Assembly (NCBI GenBank): GCA_028023455.1
Contig: JAQFVV010000036.1
Span: forward strand, 5,577,576 to 5,641,575
Origin: Epiperipatus broadwayi
Taxonomy: Eukaryota > Onychophora > Udeonychophora > Euonychophora > Peripatidae
DNA: 64,000 bases
Reading direction: 5' to 3'
In this document: positions 58,211 through 64,000 of the stretch, one piece after another
Numbering within the stretch: the stretch's first letter is position 1
Layout of the letters: every line of letters starts with the position of its first letter
Made by a program: the position numbers and the translations under genes
The notes under the pieces: generated by a model
The model's database searches: none
What the model was told of the DNA's origin: nothing
What the model saw: the letters and a program-made list of their open reading frames with translations, nothing else

Positions 58211-58989
58211 TGCTATGGAAGAAAAGAGAGGAACCCTTCTTTACTTCAACCTACTTTCTATAAAAATAGGTGAAGCTGAAGCAGTTATATCTGAGAGCAT
58301 GAAGCTATTCAATACTTCACTGAGTAAGTCCACAATTTTTATTACTTACATATTCAATGTGTGTTAAATAAATTTATATTTTATTTTGTACATGCTCTTT
58401 AGCCTTTAAAAGGGATAAAAAGTATTAAATGTGGCTACTATTACTGAAGTACTTGCTCATATCTCTGTTATATGATTTAACTAAATATAAATTAATTAGG
58501 ACTTATGACAGAGCAAACCATCCAAAATTAAAATATGTGGTGTACAAAATAAATGAAGCTTAAAGTGAAATAATTTTTTTTAATAATATATCAATTAGTT
58601 CAATTTTCTAACAATGCCCCTGATCTGGAATTTAAATTTAGATCAGATGAAATTAAAAAAAATTTTTTCAGTTTCAAGTAATCTTAGAATTTTTTTGTCT
58701 GATAACTATGTCAGAGTAATCTACCTGATTACTGGATGATAAATAGATACTTAAATATTTTTAACTAGAGCTAAAAATAAAAAAAATCACTAAAGATCCC
58801 AAATGTATCTCACCGAATATATGTTGGTTGAATAATGCTTCTATTTCATTGACTTTTTTAGAAGCTGTTGGAAATGCTTTTGCTTTATTATGGTCTGTAT
58901 AATGGCTAAAAGAATAATGCCTTCACAACAGGTTGAAATTGTTGATTGTTATTGATATTGTCTATGGGTTGAGTGGTTTTAATAATTAT
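58211..58989. other. AT-rich stretch, no recognisable genes
   Basis: A GC-richer patch at 58205-58330 has no paired splice sites. Confidence 0.35.
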
Positions 58990-59177
58990 AGATAGATAAA
59001 TAGGTAGGTAGGTAGGTAGGCAGTTAGACAGGCAAGTAGGCAAGCAGGCAGGCCAGTGGGTCTGTCAGTTGGTAGGTTAGTCTGTCAGTCAGTAGGTCAG
59101 TTGATTTGTAGGTAAGTAGGTGGGTGGATGGATGAGTGGGTGGGTAGGGGGGCAGGCAGGCAGATAGGTAGGTAGAT
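58990..59177. repeat. degenerate GTAG/GCAG microsatellite
   Basis: GATAGATAAATAGGTAGGTA at the start, then variant 4-mers (GCAG, GTCA, GTGG) to 59177. Similar composition to the array at 50040-50165. Confidence 0.85.
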
Positions 59178-59964
59178 GTTTGAAAACATTGCTCATATAT
59201 TTCAAATGTGTATGATTACAGAATTTAAGAAAGAAAAAAAATTCAAATTTATATGAAATGTACAATTTTTCAAGAATATGAGACTATGGCAAAATAAAGA
59301 TATTCATGCAATTATATGCAAACTACTACAGGTCTATTGCTCTGCAGGATTCAGTGCAGGGTTCAAATAATGGATTCAGGACCTCAAGATTTGTAGACTG
59401 AAGTTTGGTTCTGTCACTTTTGATGTTAAATCATTGCATGAAGCCAATGAAATAAATCATTTGACTATTGTATTTTTAGATATATTAATGCTTCATTAAA
59501 TTTTAAGTTTATATCTAATATTATGAAAAGTGCAATAATTTTAAGCTAAAAATAATTAATAACATTTTGTATTTATTGATCCATAATTGTTGTTAACAGA
59601 TGCTTTCCCAAAAACACCACTTATAAAATAATTTTGTTTAATACACACACACACACACATATAAAATTATTGTATTGGAGGGGTCAATGATGGGACCATG
59701 AGTATAGCAGTAGTGATGATGGAATTTGATTATCTATTGATTATACTATGCATTAAGCTTCATTATACGCTAGACATTCAACTGCTACACAAAAAATAAT
59801 GCCAAAATTCTCATATTATTAACATTTTATCTATCCAGAACAATATTAATCACTAACTAGACTATTGTTAGAACTACCTATCATTACTCATTTATATAGT
59901 GTGGTTACTCAAAGTATGATCTCAATGAAATAATATTAAGAACTGGTTATCTTTCCATTATAGC
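59178..59964. other. AT-rich stretch with a (CA)n run
   Basis: (CA)9 at ~59642-59660. The segment 59325-59440 reads SIALQDSVQGSNNGFRTSR on the plus strand but stops follow and no family is recognised. Confidence 0.35.
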
Positions 59965-60184
59965 ACAAATCAGTTTTTAAAACAGCAAAACTCTCCATAC
60001 AGTAGTGCCACTCAGTGCAAGCCAGAGTAATCAATGGATGCCAGAAGGCTTGTGCATAAAATCCCTATCTCATGCATTGAGTGGCACTACTGTATGGAGA
60101 GTTTTGCTGTTTCAACAACAGTTATGAGCAAGCATAGGAAATGGTGATCATGTGATGTTTAGTCGTTTAATACAAATCAGTTTT
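59965..60184. mobile_element. SINE-B short form with 13-bp target duplication
   Basis: ACAAATCAGTTTT flanks the insert (59965-59977, 60172-60184). TAAAACAGCAAAACTCTCCA mirrors TGGAGAGTTTTGCTGTTTCA across a ~60-bp centre; then the unmirrored family tail (CAGTTATGAGCAAGCATAGG to CATGTGATGTTTAG). Only 194 bp, with the middle deleted. Confidence 0.85.
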
Positions 60185-60837
60185 GTTTTTAAAGTAAAAA
60201 TGCTTCATGTCTTCTGGCATTACAGCCTAAATTTGAAAGATTGATTTGTCTTACTCTACTCTACTACTATTTAAACAGCAGCTCTGTCAGATTAAATTAT
60301 TTATGGGCTGGCATATTTTGAAAACACATATAACTCTTTTGTATAAGCTAGAGAATGATCACATATATAAGTAAACTGTATGTTATGCAACCAAGTAACC
60401 AATTACAGTAATAACATAAAATTGAGCTATATACAAATCAGTTTCACTACATATATACCCCTATATGATCGAAGCATCTAAAATGCATACATTATTCTAT
60501 CATACCATGCCTATTTTCATATGTCTCTGACTGGGTTTAATGCTTTATTTATCTTCTCCCATGGTGCACAAATCATTTGTTAATTACATACACACTTTAT
60601 GAAATAAAAATGTATAATGTTTAATATTTGCAATAAAAAAAAGTTATTTATAAATACATATTCTCTAATTGAAAAGTTGTCAATTTTATAAAATCTTCAA
60701 AAAAAAGAGCAAGAAAAAAAAATAATAAAAACTTTACAAACTAATTAATTTATTAAAAATTAAATTTTGTGTTAAATATCTAGATATAATTGCAGTTAAA
60801 GTTTTATCAAATTTTTTTCTTATTATTTTTTTTTATA
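60185..60837. other. AT-rich spacer
   Basis: No feature recognised. Confidence 0.35.
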
Positions 60838-60940
60838 TGTCATAGCACCGGCCGGGACGCGAACCCACAACCGTCTGCAACCAACTACTTGCTTGCAAGG
60901 GGGCTGCGATGACCTCTCGGCTAACAACGCTTGCGTTTCA
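60838..60940 (-). repeat. SINE-D copy, GC-rich
   Basis: The minus strand reads CGCAAGCGTTGTTAGCCGAG, then GTGGGTTCGCGTCCCGGCCG and TGCTATGACAT. A-box TTAGCCGAGAGG and B-box GGTTCGCGTCC are better preserved than in the other copies, and AGCGTT can still pair with GGTGCT through G-U pairs. No clear target duplication. Confidence 0.75.
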
Positions 60941-61414
60941 TTTTTACTTGTGTATAGTTTTTGATAAAATAGATTTTTAACCAAGTCCAAAATAACTTAC
61001 CTTTATAGCAAATGAACTTTCTAGTTAGAAAATATTTTCCAAATCTTATATTTCCACAATACTTTGAAGCTTCATTTTGTTCAAGATATTTTTTATTTTA
61101 ATCTTTTGACTGACTTTAATTTTTTTAATCCACAGACCTATGATTGGTATAACAGGCCCAGTAATACAATTTTTTCTTGTAGAACGATAATAGTCAAGTT
61201 ATAAAATGTTTTTGTACATTCTTCTGTCTCAGTGACTATATTTTCACACAGTGATAATGATTCAATTAAGTTTAAAATTAGCAAACTACCATATAATTCA
61301 AATCAGTGATTAATAATTGAAAAATGATTTTCCCCAATAAATTTAAATCTAACAATTTTTGTTAAAGAACTTTTGTTATTTCTTGGGAATTTTTTATTTC
61401 TACTGTTTTGCAAC
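60941..61414. other. AT-rich spacer
   Basis: No feature recognised. Confidence 0.35.
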
Positions 61415-62360
61415 ACTAGAAACTAATTGTATTTTTATATTGGACTATTTCCATCACCTAAGGTGTGTATTGAATGTCTTTAGAAAAAATTAACTTTATT
61501 TAAATATTCCAAATACATTCAACTATTAGTAATAGCACATCAAATAGGTTTGTATATGCACTTCATTTTGAGAGGTATTATTCTCCCCTCTTCTTCAGAT
61601 GTTGATGGTCTGACCAGTGATGGTACTAGTATGGGATTCGAACCTAGGTCCTTAGTTTCTTGAGTATTGAATATTAAGGTAAACGCAACAGTCTGTAGTA
61701 ATTTTATATACTTATCTATGAGATTCCTCCTGATTTCTCCATTTTTTTCAAAGAGCAAAGTTGATTAGTGGTTTCCATACATTAAGTATAGTCACACTAG
61801 TTTGACTTATGGGATTGTTATGTGAGTAACTTCTTTAAATTTTCTTCTTTGTACCTTTTCTTCTATATCGAATATTTTTGTATTTTCCCAACAGAACATG
61901 TTCATTGGCACTTAGTGTGACTATACATAATATATGGAAACCACTAATCAACTTTACTCTTGGGAACAAGTGGAGAAATCAGGAGGAACCTCATAGATAA
62001 GTATATGAAATTACTACAGACTGTTGCCTTTGGCAGGATGGCTCTGTTGGTTAAAGTATTACCTAAAAAATCAATACTCAAGAATCTAAGGACCCAGGTT
62101 TGAATCCCATACTAGTACTGTCAATGGTCAGGCCAACAACACCTGAAGAAAAGAGGTAAATAATACCTCTCAAAATATTGTGCATATATTAACATGTTTG
62201 ATGTGTTATTACTAACAGTTGAATGTATTTGGAATATTTATATAAAGTTAAATTTTTCTAAAGACATTCAATACACATATTAGATGATGGAAATAATTCA
62301 GTATAAAAATACAAATTAGAACACCATTATCACAAACCTTCAGGAAAACTAGAAACTAAT
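61415..62360. mobile_element. SINE-A palindromic copy, longest, with 13-bp target duplication
   Basis: ACTAGAAACTAAT flanks the insert (61415-61427, 62348-62360). Both this and the 42-kb copy begin TGTATT.TTATATTGGA and end CTTCAG followed by A residues. The mirrored arms run to a ~90-bp centre near 61860 and include TAGTGGTTTCCATACATTA and CTTATCTATGAGATTCCTCC. The right arm holds a plus-strand tRNA-like head (GGCAGGATGGCTCTGTTGG, CCAGGTTTGAATCCCATAC) and hammerhead-like segment. The final ~37 bp are unmirrored. Confidence 0.85.
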
Positions 62361-63062
62361 GATTGATTTCTCCTTTCAGTTGATTCATTAATAACAGTAA
62401 TAGGATACAATTAAAAGAAACCCTACTAAAGAACAATCAAGTAACTTTATCTTTTATCCCTTCTATACTTTATCCTTCTACATTTTATGTTTCCCCTTAA
62501 ACTTCTAAATCAAAACTGATCATTTACTTAGTAGATGCAATAATATATTTGTTTTTCCTTCAGCGTCTAAAAAATATTTAATTTAATTAATCAAAGTGAT
62601 TATAATTTAATTGAAATCATATTATCTTTTATCGTTAAACAACATTTTTAATTTATAAAATTTAAAATTAAAACCTTGGAATGTAAAATTATTTTTACAT
62701 AATTATTAAAATAAAATTTAAAAAACCTTTATAAATCTATTTCTTTTCTTTTTTTCATATAATAATATACACTTTTTTAAATACTATAATTGTTAGCGTT
62801 ACAGTTTTTAATTCTACAATAACCAGTGTTTATAATTTGAGTTCTTATACAAAATTAACATTAACATTTAATGTGCACTCTTTTTTTTTCTTTACTAAAT
62901 ATGTGAACTTCACTATAATAATATTTTTCTTTTGATTAAATTGTATATATATATATATATATGACAATAAATGTTGCCTAATAAAAATATTGTAATATAA
63001 TGTAATTATATTCCAAATAATGATAAATAAAATAAATTCCAATATAAACATTAATCAATAGT
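62361..63062. other. AT-rich spacer
   Basis: A (TA) run near 62943-62962; nothing else recognised. Confidence 0.35.
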
Positions 63063-63192
63063 AGGACTTTCAATTATATCCATAACCATTTTCAACCAAA
63101 CTGACTTAATTTCAAAATGGAGTAATAACAACATTTATTCCATTTTGAAATTAAGTCAACTTGGTTAAAAATGATTATGAATATAATTAAAA
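63063..63192. repeat. 130-bp hairpin
   Basis: TTCAATTATATCCATAACCA, TTTTCAACCAAACTGACTTA and TTTCAAAATGGA are mirrored by CCATTTTGAAATTAAGTC, AACTTGGTTAAAAATGATTA and TGAATATAATTAAAAG around a short centre at ~63125. It lies just before the second LTR-like copy. Confidence 0.75.
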
Positions 63193-63205
63193 GTAATATA
63201 TATAT

Positions 63206-64000
63206 ATATAGTAACGGTATATAAATATGCAGTTACATTAATTTAAAATAAAATCTTAAAGTTCGCAAATAAAAATAAAATCTATTAAAAAACTAAAAGC
63301 TAAAATATTTGTTAAACGTATAACGTATATATATTCGCACAGATGCCAAACTTTAAAAATATTTTTTTTATATAAAAAAAAAAAAGGGATTTGAACGAAC
63401 TTTTGTATAAAAAAAATACAAGATTTAAATATAAAAATATTTTAATAAAGAAATAATGTAAGTAAAAATAAAAACAGGTATTAATTAATTCCTGTAATCT
63501 GTAAATGGAGATGATTGTTTATTAATTATCCAAAAGCTGTGTAATTAAAAAGTCAGATGAAAAATAGATAAGAGAATAAAGAGATTTTAGCTTGACCAAT
63601 GGAAGCAAATAAAGGCCTGGACCATAATGAAAAAATGGAACAGTGACGTCTTTGTTTGTGGAATCCATAGGAGGACTATAAAAAGAAAAATATTGAGTTC
63701 CAGAGGGTTCCAACTTGATTTGGTGAGATGAACGATAAGACGCACTTGTCGTTCTCTCTCACTTATTTTAAAAAATGAAAAGACTGTGATACCAGAATGG
63801 AACCAGCTAATGCTACCTCCAGAACATCAGAGCGGTCTTCCAATGGAGACATTGTGGGAATTAAAAACAAGAACCTGGATTCTACTGTAAGCTATATGAA
63901 CTAAACAATTTTTAAAATCATAAAAAAAAGAATAATTAAGAACTTTCATCCGGGTTTGACAAATTAATAAACAAGCCAACTTAAATGTTAAAATGGACTC
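63206..64000 (+). mobile_element. ~2-kb LTR-like element, copy 2, cut by the window end
   Basis: Starts GTAACGGTATATAAATATG and follows the inverse of 57572 down to ~56885: AACAGGTATTAATTAATTCC, GCACAGATGCCAAACTTTA, and near the end GGGAATTAAAAACAAGAACC with CTGTAAGCTATATGAAC. Divergence from copy 1 is substantial. The rest lies outside the window. Confidence 0.5.

Overview
The window is about three-quarters A+T, has no bacterial-type gene organisation, and is packed with microsatellites, decayed retrotransposons, tRNA-derived short repeats and large palindromes. This is intergenic or intronic DNA of an AT-rich animal genome. The mix of RTE, CR1/L2/Jockey-like and Tx1/L1-like LINEs, a mariner, tRNA SINEs and (TAA)n arrays would suit a cnidarian such as Hydra or a flatworm, but nothing here identifies the species. 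No complete host gene is visible. The best host-like coding pieces are a 190-bp minus-strand exon with good splice sites and a Ser/Thr/His-rich product (9241-9430), and a short plus-strand exon resembling the first half of a calcium-binding EGF domain (4158-4222). A gene-like stretch at 17840-18896 contains a convincing 64-bp intron and a cysteine-rich ending.

Layout. 1-8 kb: a decayed RTE LINE (minus), a 187-bp hairpin and a 1.36-kb foldback element. 8.6-12.1 kb: a palindromic SINE, the host exon, two tandem copies of a second repeat family (one interrupted by a ~109-bp SINE with target-site duplication), and further tRNA-like repeats. 12.8-15.6 kb: a 5'-truncated LINE with a long open RT reading frame, flanked on both sides by (TAA)n. 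17.8-21.3 kb: the gene-like stretch, then degraded retroelement-like sequence. 21.7-23.6 kb: a 1,901-bp terminal-inverted-repeat transposon with an 8-bp target duplication, internal 198-bp tandem repeats and strong splice signals. 24-26 kb: more palindromic SINEs. 27.05-27.86 kb: a dead mariner. 28-31.8 kb: Gypsy-like and LINE remnants. 32-38.1 kb: SINE-C copies, a hairpin MITE, and a Tx1/L1-like LINE bracketed by 113-bp direct repeats, followed by a more decayed relative. 38-64 kb: repeated insertions of the same four SINE-like families (A-D here), foldbacks, GATA-type satellites, and two inverted copies of a ~2-kb LTR-like element.

The main pattern is that at least three short tRNA-like families (A, B, C) recur as inverted dimers or palindromes. 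Several A and B copies have 10-14-bp target-site duplications and one arm extending asymmetrically past the palindrome, suggesting they inserted already in palindromic form. Family A also carries a degenerate hammerhead-ribozyme-like motif beside its tRNA-like head. The autonomous partners in the window (RTE, CR1/L2-like, Tx1/L1-like, mariner, Gypsy-like) are all truncated or broken.
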